NCBI RefSeq assembly: GCF_016595245.1
Contig: NZ_JAENHM010000044.1
Span: 186,001 to 250,000 of the forward strand
Reading direction: 5' to 3'
From: Azospirillum endophyticum
GTDB lineage: Bacteria; Pseudomonadota; Alphaproteobacteria; Azospirillales; Azospirillaceae
Length of the DNA stretch: 64,000 nt
The first letter of the stretch is position 1; each line of letters begins with the position of its first letter. Shown piece after piece: positions 44,517-54,998 of this stretch. The position numbers were made by a program, and so were the translations under genes. A model generated the notes under the pieces. That model did not search any database. It was given only the letters and a program-made list of their open reading frames with translations, and had not been told where the DNA came from.

Positions 44517-45509
44517 TCAGTACGGCGAATCCGGGAAGTAGAACTCCTTGGCGTTCTCCTTGGTGATCAGCGACGACGGGATGATGTAGGTCGCCGGCAG
44601 CTTGTCGCCCTTCAGGCGCGCCTCGGCGGTCATCTTGATGGCGTCGTAGATGAACTTCGGCGAATAGGACACGTCGGCATGGATCAGCGGGTTGGAGCCG
44701 TCGAGGATGGTCTTCACCATCGTCTTGGACCCGGCACCGCCGAACACCTCCTTGATGTCGGTGCGCTTGGCCTGCTCGATCGCCTTCAGCACGCCGAAGG
44801 CCATGTCGTCGTCGGCGGCCCAGACGACGTCGATGTCCTTGAAGCGGGTCAGGAAATCCTGCGTTACCTTGAAGGCGTCGTCACGGTTCCAGTTGGCGTA
44901 TTTGCCGTCGAGGATCTTGATGTCGGGATGCTGCTTCAGCACGCCGGTGAAGGCCTCCCAGCGCTCGTTGTCGAGCGTGGTCGGGATGCCGCGCAACGCC
45001 ACGATGTTGGCCTTGCCGTTGTACTTCTTCGCGATGTATTCGGCCGGAATGCGGCCGAAGGCGGTGTTGTCGCCGGCGATGTAGGCGTCCTGGGCGCTCG
45101 GATCGGTCAGGCCGCGGTCGACGACGGTGACGTAGACGTTCTTCTTCTTGGCCTGCAGCACCGGCTGGGTCAGGGCGGCGGATTCGAAGGGGAAGATCAC
45201 CAGCGAGTCGATCTTGGTCACCGTCACCAGATCCTGAAGCTGGTTCGCCTGTTCCGGCGCGCCGCTGGCGGTCTTGACGGTGATCTTCAGGTTGGGATGG
45301 GCCTTTTCCAGCTCCGCCTTCGCCTGGTTGGCCCACCAGACGATGCCGCCGGTGAAGCCGTGGGTGGCGGCAGGGATGCTGACGCCCAGCTTCACCGTGT
45401 CCGCCGCGAAGGCGACGCCGCCCAGGGCGCCGGCAAGCGCGACCGTCGCGGTCATGGCAAGGCCGGCACCCAGGACGAGACGACGGGAATAACGCGCAAC
45501 TTCCGACAT
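44517..45509 (-). CDS. Sugar ABC transporter substrate-binding protein (RbsB type)
   Basis: The product has 330 residues. The N-terminus has twin arginines (YSRRLVLGAGLAM) and a hydrophobic stretch ending AFA-AD near residue 36, so it is exported. The mature protein is a periplasmic-binding-protein type I fold: GVSIPAATHGFTGGIVWWAN, VIFPFESAALTQPV and VVWAADDDMAFGVLKAIE. AGGAGGAG lies 7 nt before the ATG at 45509. It binds an unidentified monosaccharide or polyol. Confidence 0.88.
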   Translation of the reverse strand: MSEVARYSRRLVLGAGLAMTATVALAGALGGVAFAADTVKLGVSIPAATHGFTGGIVWWANQAKAELEKAHPNLKITVKTASGAPEQANQLQDLVTVTKIDSLVIFPFESAALTQPVLQAKKKNVYVTVVDRGLTDPSAQDAYIAGDNTAFGRIPAEYIAKKYNGKANIVALRGIPTTLDNERWEAFTGVLKQHPDIKILDGKYANWNRDDAFKVTQDFLTRFKDIDVVWAADDDMAFGVLKAIEQAKRTDIKEVFGGAGSKTMVKTILDGSNPLIHADVSYSPKFIYDAIKMTAEARLKGDKLPATYIIPSSLITKENAKEFYFPDSPY

Positions 45510-45534
45510 GACGTTTCTCCTCCTCATGTTGTTT

Positions 45535-46566
45535 TTACGGGCGCCGGCGCTGCAGGAAGGCGACGGCGATGATGACGCAGCCCTGCACCGCCGCGTTCAG
45601 GTAGACGCTGATGATGCTGGTCAGGTTCAGGATGTTGCTGATCACCGACAGCAGAACGGCACCGATCACCGTCCCGGCGATTCGCCCCTCGCCCCCCTTG
45701 AAGGAGGTGCCGCCGACGATCACCGCGGCGATGGCCTCCAGCTCCCACAACAGTCCGGTGGTGGGGGAGGCGGAGCCCAGCCGCGGCACGTACAGCACCG
45801 TGGCGATGCCGACGCAGACGCCGAGCAGGCCGTAGGTCAGCAGCTTCACCCGGTCGACATCCACCGCGGCGAAGCGCGCCACCTGCTCGTTGGAGCCGAT
45901 GGCCTGGACATAGCGGCCGAAGGCGGTGCGGTTCAGCAGCACGGCGCCCGCCACCGACACGGCCAGGAAGACCCAGACCGGCACCGGGATGCCGAGCAGG
46001 CTGCCGTAATAGACCGGGCCGTAGGCGTCCGACAGGTCGTTGTCCAGCGTGATGGCACCGCCGTCGGCCAGCCAGGTCAGCACGGCGCGGAAGATGCCGA
46101 GCGTGCCCAGCGTGACGATGAAGGGCTCGATCCGCCCGCGCGTGATCAGATAGCCGTGCGCCAGCCCGAAGCCGCCGCCCAGCAGCAGCGCGAACAGCAT
46201 GCCGAGCGCCACCACGGCGACCGGCGAGCCGACCGAGCCGGCCAGCGCGTTCATCAACAGGATCATGCCCCCGGCGATCAGCGCCGCCATCGACCCCACC
46301 GACAGGTCGATCCCGCCGGAGATGATGACGAAGCACATGCCGATGGAAATGATCCCGATGAAGGCCGTGCGGGTCAGCACGTTCATCATGTTGTCCCAGG
46401 TGGCGAAATCCGGGTTCAGCGCCGTGCCGACGACCAGCAGCAGGACCAGCCCGACGACCGGACCGAAGCGATGCGGGTCGAAGCGCCGGCTCGCCTTGCG
46501 CGGCGCCGCGCGGTCGCCCCGGGCCTCAGTGGTGGGTGTGGGTGCTGACTTCGGTCCCGATGGCAT
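45535..46566 (-). CDS. Sugar ABC transporter permease (RbsC type)
   Basis: The product has 343 residues with about ten helices. [20 protein letters not shown] is the classic CUT2 permease motif, and later [19 protein letters not shown] matches the second signature. The ATG at 46566 overlaps the ATPase gene by about 40 nt. It forms the membrane channel with the double ATPase. Confidence 0.9.
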   Translation of the reverse strand: MPSGPKSAPTPTTEARGDRAAPRKASRRFDPHRFGPVVGLVLLLVVGTALNPDFATWDNMMNVLTRTAFIGIISIGMCFVIISGGIDLSVGSMAALIAGGMILLMNALAGSVGSPVAVVALGMLFALLLGGGFGLAHGYLITRGRIEPFIVTLGTLGIFRAVLTWLADGGAITLDNDLSDAYGPVYYGSLLGIPVPVWVFLAVSVAGAVLLNRTAFGRYVQAIGSNEQVARFAAVDVDRVKLLTYGLLGVCVGIATVLYVPRLGSASPTTGLLWELEAIAAVIVGGTSFKGGEGRIAGTVIGAVLLSVISNILNLTSIISVYLNAAVQGCVIIAVAFLQRRRP

Positions 46567-48028
46567 GGGCAATCAACTCCTCTTCGCTGAGCCGGTCGGC
46601 GGGCACGGTCGCGCTCACCCGGCGCCCGCGCATCACGATCACCCGGTGGCAGAGCCCGATCAGTTCGATCAGTTCCGATGAAATCACGATCACGCCGCGT
46701 CCTTCGGCGGCCAGCCGCGCGATCAGGAAATAGATGTCCCGCTTGGCGCCGACATCGACGCCGCGTGTCGGCTCGTCCAGGACGAAGACGCGGGGGTCCG
46801 GCTCCAGGAACTTGGCGATGGCCAGCTTCTGCTGGTTGCCGCCGGACAGCGACGATGCCGTGCCCTGCGGATTGCCGCGGATGCCGAAGCTGGCGACGGC
46901 CTGTTCCAGCGCCCGCTCCTCCGATGCCGGCGACAGCAGCGGGTGGGCGTGGTGGCGCAGCGTCATCAGGGTCAGGTTCTCGCGCAGGCCCATGCCGACA
47001 TGCAGGCCCTTGCCCTTGCGGTCCTCGCTGAGATAGGTCAGCCCGTTGCGCATCGCCTCGCGCGGGTTGCGCAAGACGACCGGGCGCCCTTCGATCTCGA
47101 CGGTTCCGCCGCTGCGCGGGCGCAGGCCCAGGATGCCCTCGAACAGTTCGGTGCGGCCGGCGCCGACCAAGCCGGCGAAGCCCAGGATCTCGCCGGGATG
47201 GAGGTCGAAGCTCACATCCTCCGCCCAGCCGGGAACGGTCAGGCCGCGCACCGCCATCAGCGGCTTGCCGATGGCGGGACTCTGCTTGTCGGGGAACATG
47301 TCGGTCAGTTCGCGCCCGACCATCAGCTCCGCCATGCGCTGGCGCGGCGTCTCGGCGGTGGGGGCGCGGGCGACGAAGCGGCCGTCGCGCATCACGATCA
47401 CCTCGTCGGTGATCCGCTCGACCTCGTCCAGCTTGTGGGAAATGTAGACGATGGTGACGCCGTCCCGCCGCAGCCGGTCGATCAGGCCGAACAGGCGGTC
47501 GCATTCGGACGGGGTCAGGCTGGCCGTCGGCTCGTCCATGATCAGCAGGCGGGCGTTGCGCAGCTGCGCCTTGGCGATCTCCACCAGCTGCTTCTCGGCG
47601 ACGATCAGGTCGCGCACCTTGCCGTCGGGATCGCCCTCGAAGCCGACCTGGCGCAGTGCCTGGACCGCCCGTTCGCGCATCGCGCGGTCGTCGAGCAGCC
47701 AGCCGCGCCGGATCTCGTGGCCGAGGAACATGTTCTGGGTGACGGTGAGATCGTCGGCGAGGCTGAGTTCCTGGTGGATCAGAACGATGCCGCGCTTCTC
47801 GGCGTCACGGGAGTTGCGGAAGGTCACCGGCTCGCCGTCGATGCTCAGCGTGCCGGAGGTCGGCGCGTGATAGCCGGCGAGAATCTTCATCAGCGTCGAT
47901 TTGCCGGCGCCGTTCTCACCCAGCAGCCCATGCACCCGGCCCGGATTCAGGTCGAAGCCGACGCCGTGCAGCACCCGCACGGGTCCGAATTCCTTGGTGA
48001 TGCCATCGAAGGCGACATGCAGGCTCAT
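46526..48028 (-). CDS. Sugar ABC transporter double ATPase (RbsA type)
   Basis: The product has 500 residues with two ATPase domains. The first has Walker [10 protein letters not shown] and Walker [12 protein letters not shown]; the second has degenerate Walker [10 protein letters not shown], signature LSGGNQQK and Walker [14 protein letters not shown]. This is the CUT2 layout in which only one site is fully active. The start at 48028 faces a divergent ROK regulator. It is the first gene of the transporter operon. Confidence 0.92.
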   Translation of the reverse strand: MSLHVAFDGITKEFGPVRVLHGVGFDLNPGRVHGLLGENGAGKSTLMKILAGYHAPTSGTLSIDGEPVTFRNSRDAEKRGIVLIHQELSLADDLTVTQNMFLGHEIRRGWLLDDRAMRERAVQALRQVGFEGDPDGKVRDLIVAEKQLVEIAKAQLRNARLLIMDEPTASLTPSECDRLFGLIDRLRRDGVTIVYISHKLDEVERITDEVIVMRDGRFVARAPTAETPRQRMAELMVGRELTDMFPDKQSPAIGKPLMAVRGLTVPGWAEDVSFDLHPGEILGFAGLVGAGRTELFEGILGLRPRSGGTVEIEGRPVVLRNPREAMRNGLTYLSEDRKGKGLHVGMGLRENLTLMTLRHHAHPLLSPASEERALEQAVASFGIRGNPQGTASSLSGGNQQKLAIAKFLEPDPRVFVLDEPTRGVDVGAKRDIYFLIARLAAEGRGVIVISSELIELIGLCHRVIVMRGRRVSATVPADRLSEEELIAHAIGTEVSTHTHH

Positions 48029-48395
48029 GGCTCCGCACCCCCTGACGGTTTTCCCACCGGCCGCAAGCCTGCGGCGGGATGGATACCGTCCATGACGTTT
48101 CTCCCACTGCGAAGCGTGTCGCCCCTGAAGACGCCGCTTCGTTCGTTGGGCGGATGGTAAGCCCATCGCTTTGGACAGACAATGATCGACTTCGAACATA
48201 AATTGGCAAAAGTGGGCAGGGTATGGTAGGGGTGAGGTTGGTGCTGGCTTTGAATGCCCCCACCCCGACCCTCCCCCGCTGGGCGGGGGAGGGAGGCAGG
48301 AGCTTTGTCGGCGCTCAGCAGCAGTCCCTCCCCCGCCCAGCGGGGGAGGTTAGGTGGGGGTCTAACTCCCGCAAAGTTCGGAAAGGCACTCGTCG
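48029..48395. promoter_or_regulatory. Divergent promoter region, sugar transporter / ROK regulator
   Basis: The half nearest the ATPase gene (48100-48240) is relatively AT-rich around 48180-48215 and should contain both promoters. TTGCCA on the minus strand (within 48206-48211) could be a -35 box for the transporter. The rest is a type B repeat. No clear palindromic operator like that of the smo region was found. Confidence 0.45.
48256..48372. repeat. Type B dispersed palindromic repeat, copy 2
   Basis: This copy reads CCCTCCCCCGCTGGGCGGGG at one end and CCCGCCCAGCGGGGGAGGTT at the other, with AGCTTTGTCGGCG in the centre. It is inverted relative to the copy at 44401-44506. It sits about 25 nt before the ROK regulator ATG. 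Confidence 0.85.
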
Positions 48396-49604
48396 ATGGT
48401 TGACTGGCAACGTCTGTCGGACGGCGAGCGCGCCCTGCTGGAGCGGCTGTTCTGGGCCGGCGGGCTGTCGCGCGGCGAACTGGCGGCGTCGGTCGACTTC
48501 TCCAAGAGCAAGGCCAACCTCGCGATCTCCAGCCTGATCGGCCGCGAGCTGATCGAGGAGGGCGGGGTGCAGCCATCCTCGGGCGGCCGGCGGCCGGAGG
48601 TGCTGCGGTTGAGCCATCGAATGGGGGTCCTGGCGGGGATCGACATCGGCGCCACCAGCATCGACGTGGCGCTGCTCGCCCCCGACATGACGGTGCTCGA
48701 CCACCGCTCCGAACCGGTCGACGTCCGCGACGGGCCGGCGGCGGCGTTCGAACGGGTGCGCGACCTGCTGCGCGAGGCGCGGGACCGGCTGGGCATCGGG
48801 CCGGCGCGGGTGCTGGCGATCGGCGTCGGCGTGCCGGGGCCGGTCGCCTTCGACAGCGGCATGCTGGTCAACCCGCCGCTGCTGCCGGGTTGGGAGACCT
48901 TCTCGATCCGTGAATTCCTGGCGGAGGAGTATGCCGCCCCGGTCTTCGTCGACAACGACGTGAACATCATGGCGCTGGGCACCCACTGGCGCCTACGCGG
49001 GCAGTTCCAGAACTTCCTGGTCATCAAGATCGGCACCGGCATCGGCTGCGGCATCATCTGCCACGGCATGGTCTATCGCGGGCGGGACGGCTCGGCGGGC
49101 GACGTCGGCCATATCTGCGTCGATCCGCAGGGGCCGGTCTGCCATTGCGGCAATGCCGGCTGCGTCGAGGCGATGGCCGCCGGCCCGGCCATCGCCCGCA
49201 TGGCCGAAGAAGCGGCGCGGAATGGGGAAAGCCCGCGGCTGATGGATCTGCTGGACCGCAACGGGTGTCTGACCACCGTCGATCTCGGCAATGCCAGCCG
49301 GGCGGGCGACGCCGCGGCCAACGCCATCGTCCAGCAGGCCGGCGGCCATATCGGCCGGATGCTGGCGGCGGTGGTCAATTTCTTCAACCCGTCGCACATC
49401 TTCATCGGCGGCGGCGTGGCGCGGATCGGGCCGCTGCTGCTGGCCTCGATCCGGCAGAGCGTCTATCAGCGCTCGCTCGCCCTCTCCACCCGGCATCTCG
49501 ACATCCGGGATGTGCCGGAGGTGGCGAGCGCCGGGGTCATCGGGGCGGCGGTGATGGCGGTGCAGGAAACCATGCTGGCCGGGGCGGGGCAGCGGCGCCC
49601 CTGA
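48396..49604 (+). CDS. ROK-family transcriptional regulator
   Basis: The product has 402 residues. The N-terminal helix-turn-helix is LSRGELAASVDFSKSKANLA (about residues 28-47). The kinase-like part has GIDIGATSIDVALL, VFVDNDVNIMALG and the Zn cluster CHCGNAGCVEAMA, all typical of full ROK proteins. It is divergent from the RbsABC-like transporter and probably represses it until the sugar binds. A type B repeat occupies its upstream region. Confidence 0.88.
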   Translation: MVDWQRLSDGERALLERLFWAGGLSRGELAASVDFSKSKANLAISSLIGRELIEEGGVQPSSGGRRPEVLRLSHRMGVLAGIDIGATSIDVALLAPDMTVLDHRSEPVDVRDGPAAAFERVRDLLREARDRLGIGPARVLAIGVGVPGPVAFDSGMLVNPPLLPGWETFSIREFLAEEYAAPVFVDNDVNIMALGTHWRLRGQFQNFLVIKIGTGIGCGIICHGMVYRGRDGSAGDVGHICVDPQGPVCHCGNAGCVEAMAAGPAIARMAEEAARNGESPRLMDLLDRNGCLTTVDLGNASRAGDAAANAIVQQAGGHIGRMLAAVVNFFNPSHIFIGGGVARIGPLLLASIRQSVYQRSLALSTRHLDIRDVPEVASAGVIGAAVMAVQETMLAGAGQRRP

Positions 49605-49622
49605 CCCGCTGCCGCACGCGGA

Positions 49623-51725
49623 TTACGCGGCCCGGACGGCGGTGATGAAGGAGGTGACCTCGCCGCGCAGGGTTTCCGCCTCGCGCGCGAGGCTGCAGGC
49701 GGCGTCGAGGACCTCGGTGGCGGCGGAGCCGGTCTCCAGCACCGCATGGTTGACGCCGACGATGGTGGAGGAGACGGCGGTGGTGCCGCGCGCCGCTTCC
49801 GTCACGTTGCCGGCGATGTCGCGGGTGGCGGCGCCCTGCTCCTCGATGGCGGCGGCGATGGTGGTGGTGATCTCGCTGATGCGGCCGATGGTCTGGCCGA
49901 TGCCGTGGATGGCGTCCTGGGCGCCGCCGGTCGCCTGCTGGATCTCCTTCACCTTGGCCTGGATCTCGTCGGTGGCGCGGGCGGTCTGGCTGGCCAGCGC
50001 CTTGACCTCGCCGGCGACGACGGCGAAGCCCTTGCCGGCCTCGCCGGCGCGGGCCGCCTCGATGGTGGCATTCAGCGCCAGCAGGTTGGTTTGCGCCGCG
50101 ATGCTGTTGATCATCTCCACCACATGGCCGATCTGGTCGGCCGCCTCCACCAGCGTGCGCATGGTGGCGTTGGTGCGTTCGGCCTGGGTCACCGCCTCGC
50201 CCGAGATGCGGGTGGAGGCGGCGATCTGGCGGCCGATTTCCAGGATGGAGGCCGACAGCTCCTCCGTCGCCGAAGCCACCGTCTGCACGTTGGCCGACGC
50301 CTGCTCGGACGCCGCGGCGACGGCGGTGGCCTGCTCGCTGGCGAAGGTCGCCGTGGTGGACATGGTGCCGGCGGTGCCCTGCATCTCGGTGGCGGCCGAC
50401 GCGACCGTCTCCACGATGTGCATGGCCTTGGCGTCGAAATCGCGCATCAACCCTTCCAGCCGGCTGGCCCGCGCCTCCTTGGCCGCCTGGTCGCGGGCCT
50501 GCTCCGCCGCCAGACGGTCGGCGGTCAGCATGCTGTCGCGGAAGATCGTGACGGTCGCCGCCATGCCGCCGATCTCGTCGGCGCGACCCAGGCCGGGGAT
50601 CGTCACCACCATGTCGCGGTCGGCCAGCCGGCGCATCGCCTCGGTCATCGAGCGGATCGGGTCGCTGACCCGGCGCTTGGCGACGATCAGTCCGGCGACG
50701 GTCAGCAGGATGGCGGCCAGCACCAGCAGGCCGGCGATGGTGGCGTCGCGCGTCGCCCGCGCCGCCTGTGCCTCGGAACTGACGACCATCCGATCCACCG
50801 CGGCCAGCGCGGCATCGACGATGTAGCCCTGGCTGGCGGTGTCCTGCCGGCGCAGGGTGCCGATCTCGACCGGCGAAGGCCGGCCCTCGGCCAGGGCGGC
50901 GAGCACCGCCTTGCGCTGGTCGACCAGCGAGCCTTCGAAATTCACTTTGGCTTTCTCGACCGCTTCGCGGATGGAGTCCGGCGTGTCGGGGCGGGATGCC
51001 GATTCCCTGACCAGCGCCCAGGCCTGCCCGGTGCGGCCGATGGCCTCGGCCACCGCCTGCGCATCGGCCGGGGTCCAGTCCTGCCCGGTGGCGACCGCGG
51101 TCTGGATGCGCAGCGCCATGCCACCGGCATTCAGCCGGGCGTTCCAGGCGGCGCGCTTGATGCCCAGCAGATGGTCGACCATCGGGTCGGCCAGCTTCAG
51201 CGAGCCGTCCAGCAGGTCGGTGGCGGCGGTCAGCGCGTCGAGATAGGCCACCGGCGCCGTCGCCCAGGCCTCCGCCACCGACGGATCGCGCGAGGCCTTG
51301 CGCTGGCGGACCGCGCCATCGGCCTTGCGGCGCAGATCGGCGAGCGCGTCATGGGTGGTGCGCAGCCTGTCCACCGTCGCCGGCAGCCCGGGCAGGTCGA
51401 GCCCTGACAGCTTGGCGGCGACGGCGGCATGGCCGGCCTCCGCCGCCGCGCGGTTGGCGGCGATGTCGCGGAGTTCGGCGTCGCCGGCCGGTTCCTCCGC
51501 CCCCAATGCCGGACCGACCAGACCACGCTCCAGCCGGATCGCCAGCAACGTGCGCAGCAAGTCGCGACTGGTCTCGCTGAGCGTGGCGACGCGGTGGGCA
51601 TCGCGCATGCGGCCCACCACGTCGACCAGCGTGTGGCTGCTGGTGGCGATCAGCAGAAAGCCCAGCGCGGCGACGACGAGTCCGAGGGTGGCGCGGATCG
51701 ACAGCCGCGAGAGGAGCGTGATCAT
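49623..51725 (-). CDS. Methyl-accepting chemotaxis protein
   Basis: The product has 700 residues. Helix 1 (about residues 10-33) and helix 2 (about 345-365) bound a large all-helical periplasmic sensor. HAMP follows ([20 protein letters not shown]), then the signalling domain with the hairpin tip [20 protein letters not shown] and [20 protein letters not shown]. No C-terminal pentapeptide tether is present. It is probably a chemoreceptor for an unknown ligand. The start at 51725 begins just before the first membrane helix. Confidence 0.92.
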   Translation of the reverse strand: MITLLSRLSIRATLGLVVAALGFLLIATSSHTLVDVVGRMRDAHRVATLSETSRDLLRTLLAIRLERGLVGPALGAEEPAGDAELRDIAANRAAAEAGHAAVAAKLSGLDLPGLPATVDRLRTTHDALADLRRKADGAVRQRKASRDPSVAEAWATAPVAYLDALTAATDLLDGSLKLADPMVDHLLGIKRAAWNARLNAGGMALRIQTAVATGQDWTPADAQAVAEAIGRTGQAWALVRESASRPDTPDSIREAVEKAKVNFEGSLVDQRKAVLAALAEGRPSPVEIGTLRRQDTASQGYIVDAALAAVDRMVVSSEAQAARATRDATIAGLLVLAAILLTVAGLIVAKRRVSDPIRSMTEAMRRLADRDMVVTIPGLGRADEIGGMAATVTIFRDSMLTADRLAAEQARDQAAKEARASRLEGLMRDFDAKAMHIVETVASAATEMQGTAGTMSTTATFASEQATAVAAASEQASANVQTVASATEELSASILEIGRQIAASTRISGEAVTQAERTNATMRTLVEAADQIGHVVEMINSIAAQTNLLALNATIEAARAGEAGKGFAVVAGEVKALASQTARATDEIQAKVKEIQQATGGAQDAIHGIGQTIGRISEITTTIAAAIEEQGAATRDIAGNVTEAARGTTAVSSTIVGVNHAVLETGSAATEVLDAACSLAREAETLRGEVTSFITAVRAA

Positions 51726-52091
51726 GGTCGATTCCTCTTTGTGCGAAGGGTTCAAGCCCAAATGCGCGGCGCGGCGCCTTGAGACCGCCACAAGCCCCTT
51801 GCGGGACGAGACGGCGGCGGCATCCCTTCAATTTTGATATATTAATATGTTAATACGGGCGACATTGAGAAAGCAGGCATTTTCAAAGCGTGGATCAAAA
51901 TGCCGCAGCAGGCAGGCCAAAGACTGCCGGCAAATTTAGAGAGAATTTTAAAAGAAACGGCGCCGCAGGAAATCCCGTGTTCTTGTCCAGCAGCGGTCCA
52001 TTGCGGTCCCACCGGAAAACGGGGTCCTGACAAGACGAAGGCCGGTCCGCCCGACGAGGGGTGAACCGGCCATTTCTTCGACCAGCCGGCG
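51726..52091. other. Intergenic region between chemoreceptor and PTS fusion genes
   Basis: The AT-rich block 51832-51856 (TTTTGATATATTAATATG) is the likely promoter region for the chemoreceptor, which is read leftward. The middle, 51860-52035, shows no gene. The right end carries the terminator of the PTS fusion gene. Confidence 0.5.
52040..52071 (-). terminator. Terminator of the PTS fusion gene
   Basis: GGCCGGT at 52040-52046 pairs with ACCGGCC at 52065-52071. On the minus strand it lies about 20 nt after the PTS fusion stop and is followed by TTCGTCTTG. It is a moderate rho-independent terminator. Confidence 0.6.
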
Positions 52092-54668
52092 TCAGATCGC
52101 CGGCCAGGTCTCCGCCACCAGACGGCGGACCTCGTCGGCGCTGTCGGTGGCGAGAGCCGCTTCGGCGACGCGGCGGCAATCTTCCAGGCGCAGGGTGCGG
52201 ATGAAGGCCTTCAGGTCGGCGATCACCGCCGGGGTGGCCGACAGTTCGGTCACGCCAAGCCCGATCAGCAGCGGCGCCGCCATCGGGTCGGAGGCGGAAC
52301 CGCCGCACACCGCCACCACCCGCTCATGGGTCTTCGCCCCCATCACCGCGAGGCGGATCAGCCGCAGCACGCCCGGATGCAGCGCGTCGAGCTGGGCCGC
52401 CACATGCGGGTTGCCACGGTCCATCGCCAGCACATACTGGGTCAGGTCGTTGGTGCCGATGGACAGGAAATCCGCCACGGCGCCGATGCGGTCGGCGATC
52501 AATGCGGCCGACGGCACCTCGATCATCGCCCCCAGCTCGATCGGTTCGGCGCGCCCGAGCCTTGCCCGCTCCTCGTCCACCATCGCCCGCACCGCCTGGA
52601 GTTCGGAGGGCGAAGCGATCATCGGCACCATGATGCGGCAGACGCCGGCCGGCTTCACCCGCAGGATGGCGCGGATCTGCGCGCGCAGAAGCTCCGGCTC
52701 GCGCAGGCCGACGCGGACTCCGCGCAGGCCGAGCACCGGGTTCTCCTCCTTCGGCAGCGGCAGGTAGGACAGCGGCTTGTCGCCGCCGACGTCCAGCGTG
52801 CGGATCACCAGCGGCCGGCCTTCCAGCGCGTCGGCGATCTGCTGGTACTGCTGGTATTGCTCATCCTCGGTCGGGGCGGACTGGCGTTCCAGGAAGAGGA
52901 ACTCGGTGCGCAGCAGCCCGCAGCCCTCCGCCCCCTCCAGCACGGCACCCGGCGCGTCGCTGACCCGGCCCAGATTGGCGAACACCTCGATCCGGGTGCC
53001 GTCGGCCATCCGACAGTCCTCGCGGGAGCTGCGGCGGTTCTCCTCGCGACGCGCGGCGCGGGCGGTGACCGCCGTCCGAGTGGCCGCCAGAGTGTCTTCC
53101 GGCGGGAAGACCAGCAATTCGCCGCGGTTGCCGTCGATCACCACCGGTGCGCCCTCCGGCACCCGCTCCCCCTGCCGGCCCAGCGCCACCACGGTGGGCA
53201 CGCCGATGGCGGCGGCCAGAATGACGGCGTGGGAGGTCGGGCCGCCATGCACCATGCCGATGCCGGCCAGCCGCCCGGCCGGAACCCCGGCGAGGTCGGA
53301 GGGCAGGATCTCGTCGGCCAGCACGATGCTGCCGGCCGGCAGATCGGCCAGCCCGACCTCCGGCGCCTTGCCCGACAGGGCGGCCAGCACCTGCTGTTCC
53401 AGGTCGCGCAGGTCGGCGGCGCGCTCGGCCATGCGCGGGTCGGCGAGGCCGGCCAGCGCATCGGCCTGGAGGCGCGCCGTGCGCTGCCAGGACCATTCAG
53501 CGCTCTTGCCGGCGCGGATATCGGCGAGCGCGCCGTCCAGCAATTCCGGGTCGTCGAGCAGCTCGCGGTGGGCCTGGAAGATGGCGGCATGGTCCGGCAT
53601 GCGCTGCGCCGATTGTGTCAGGCCGGCGATGACGCGGTCGAGCGCCTGACGCAGCCGCGGTTCCTCGACTTGCCCGCCGGCGCCCTGTTCCACCACCCGC
53701 AAGCTGCTGCGGAAACGGCGGACGACGGTGCCGACCGCCTGTCCCGGAACGGCGATGGTGCCCTTCAGCAGAACCTCTTCGCCGCGGGCGAAGGGCGGAC
53801 CGACATCCTCCTCCGCGGACGGCTTGGCCGGCGCCGTGGTGGTGGGCGCAGCAACCGGCGTGGCCTGGGTAGCGGCGCCGGCGACGACCGGATCGCCGAG
53901 CCCGCCCTCGATCAGCACGGCGATGCTCTCCGCCATGTCCTGGGCACCGGGGCCGGTTGCGCGCACCGTCAGCCGGTCCCCGAGTACGGTGCCGAGTCCC
54001 ATCAGCGCGACGACGCTCTTTGCGTTCGCGCGGCGGTCGCGGCAGTGGATGGTGACGGTTCCGGGATAGGCCTTGGTCGCGGCCACGAGGGCGGCAGCCG
54101 GCCGGGCATGCAGCCCGCTGGCGATGGGTAGCACGGCGGTCCGCTCGCCGGTTTCTCCCTCGCCCAGGTCTTCCGAGTCGGGGCCAGCGACGGGGAGCGA
54201 CGCATCGCCGCCGCCGCCATGGACGGTCATCGCCGCGTCGCCGGCGGCGATCTCGCGGTTCACCGACTGGCCGTCGACGGTGAAGCCGTCATTCACCACC
54301 ACCATCATGCTGACCAGGCTCTGCGCCCGGCTTCCCACCAGATCCATGTCGAAGCTGATCAGGCGGTCGCCGGTCTTCACCGCCTGCCCGTCGCGGACAT
54401 GGGCGGTGAAGCCCTCGCCGTTCAAGCCGACGGTGTCGACGCCCAGATGCAGCAGAACCTCCGCCCCGCTGGCGGTGCGGACGGTGCAGGCATGGCGCGC
54501 GCGGTGGACCGACAGCACGGTGCCGTCGCAGGGGCTGCGCAGCTCGTTCACCGTCGGGTCGATGGCCATGCCGGTTCCGACCAGCCCCTGGGCGAAGGCG
54601 GGGTCGGGCACTTCAGTCAGCGGCATGGCCCATCCGGCCAGCGGAGCCGCAAGCGTGATCGCGGTCAT
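52092..54668 (-). CDS. nagF: PTS EIIA-HPr-EI fusion protein (NagF type)
   Basis: The product has 858 residues and joins three phosphotransfer modules. EIIA-Glc domain: VLLHLGVDTVG with His74. HPr: PIASGLHARPAA with His187. Enzyme I: the swivel GGPTSHAVILA with His480, then the PEP-binding barrel with GCGLLRTEFLFL, TLDVGGDKPLSYLP and VCGGSASDP. It takes phosphate from PEP to a permease EIIB domain. It is divergent from one GlcNAc/glucose permease, and another lies downstream in the island; neither has a visible EIIA. The ATG at 54668 starts just before the EIIA domain; longer frames upstream are not coding-like. Confidence 0.9.
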   Translation of the reverse strand: MTAITLAAPLAGWAMPLTEVPDPAFAQGLVGTGMAIDPTVNELRSPCDGTVLSVHRARHACTVRTASGAEVLLHLGVDTVGLNGEGFTAHVRDGQAVKTGDRLISFDMDLVGSRAQSLVSMMVVVNDGFTVDGQSVNREIAAGDAAMTVHGGGGDASLPVAGPDSEDLGEGETGERTAVLPIASGLHARPAAALVAATKAYPGTVTIHCRDRRANAKSVVALMGLGTVLGDRLTVRATGPGAQDMAESIAVLIEGGLGDPVVAGAATQATPVAAPTTTAPAKPSAEEDVGPPFARGEEVLLKGTIAVPGQAVGTVVRRFRSSLRVVEQGAGGQVEEPRLRQALDRVIAGLTQSAQRMPDHAAIFQAHRELLDDPELLDGALADIRAGKSAEWSWQRTARLQADALAGLADPRMAERAADLRDLEQQVLAALSGKAPEVGLADLPAGSIVLADEILPSDLAGVPAGRLAGIGMVHGGPTSHAVILAAAIGVPTVVALGRQGERVPEGAPVVIDGNRGELLVFPPEDTLAATRTAVTARAARREENRRSSREDCRMADGTRIEVFANLGRVSDAPGAVLEGAEGCGLLRTEFLFLERQSAPTEDEQYQQYQQIADALEGRPLVIRTLDVGGDKPLSYLPLPKEENPVLGLRGVRVGLREPELLRAQIRAILRVKPAGVCRIMVPMIASPSELQAVRAMVDEERARLGRAEPIELGAMIEVPSAALIADRIGAVADFLSIGTNDLTQYVLAMDRGNPHVAAQLDALHPGVLRLIRLAVMGAKTHERVVAVCGGSASDPMAAPLLIGLGVTELSATPAVIADLKAFIRTLRLEDCRRVAEAALATDSADEVRRLVAETWPAI

Positions 54669-54998
54669 GATTGTCTGGTCCTCATTCTTAACGCTTCGGC
54701 CCTGAGGGGCGCTCTCGCGTCGGACGCCGGCGATCCTCGCACGGATGCCGGATCGTTTGTATGCGCGCAGACGCCGCATAGCCCAAGCGCAGTTCCCGCT
54801 ATAGATTAGCGAAAGTTCCTGTCCGGGGAAGGCGGGAGCCTGCGGCCAATCCGCGCTTCCGGAAGCGCATCGGGGATAAGCCGCAAGCCCGCGAGCCGCC
54901 CCATTCCGCCTATGTCGTGAAACCTGCCCGCGGTCCGGGCTGTATTTCCGTCGAGGGCCGACGACGGTGCTGCCGCCGGACAAATTCGGAGAGCCGCC
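54669..54998. promoter_or_regulatory. Divergent promoter region, PTS fusion / permease
   Basis: This 330-nt gap lies between two divergent PTS genes. It contains the 15-nt palindrome at 54797-54811 in an AT-rich patch. No TGGTAT-ATACCA site like that before the deaminase gene was found here. Nothing else structural is seen. Confidence 0.5.
54797..54811. promoter_or_regulatory. Palindrome between divergent PTS genes
   Basis: CGCTA-TAGAT-TAGCG is a perfect 5+5+5 palindrome 129 nt from the fusion gene start. It differs from the NagR-like motif, so another regulator, or none, may use it. Confidence 0.4.
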
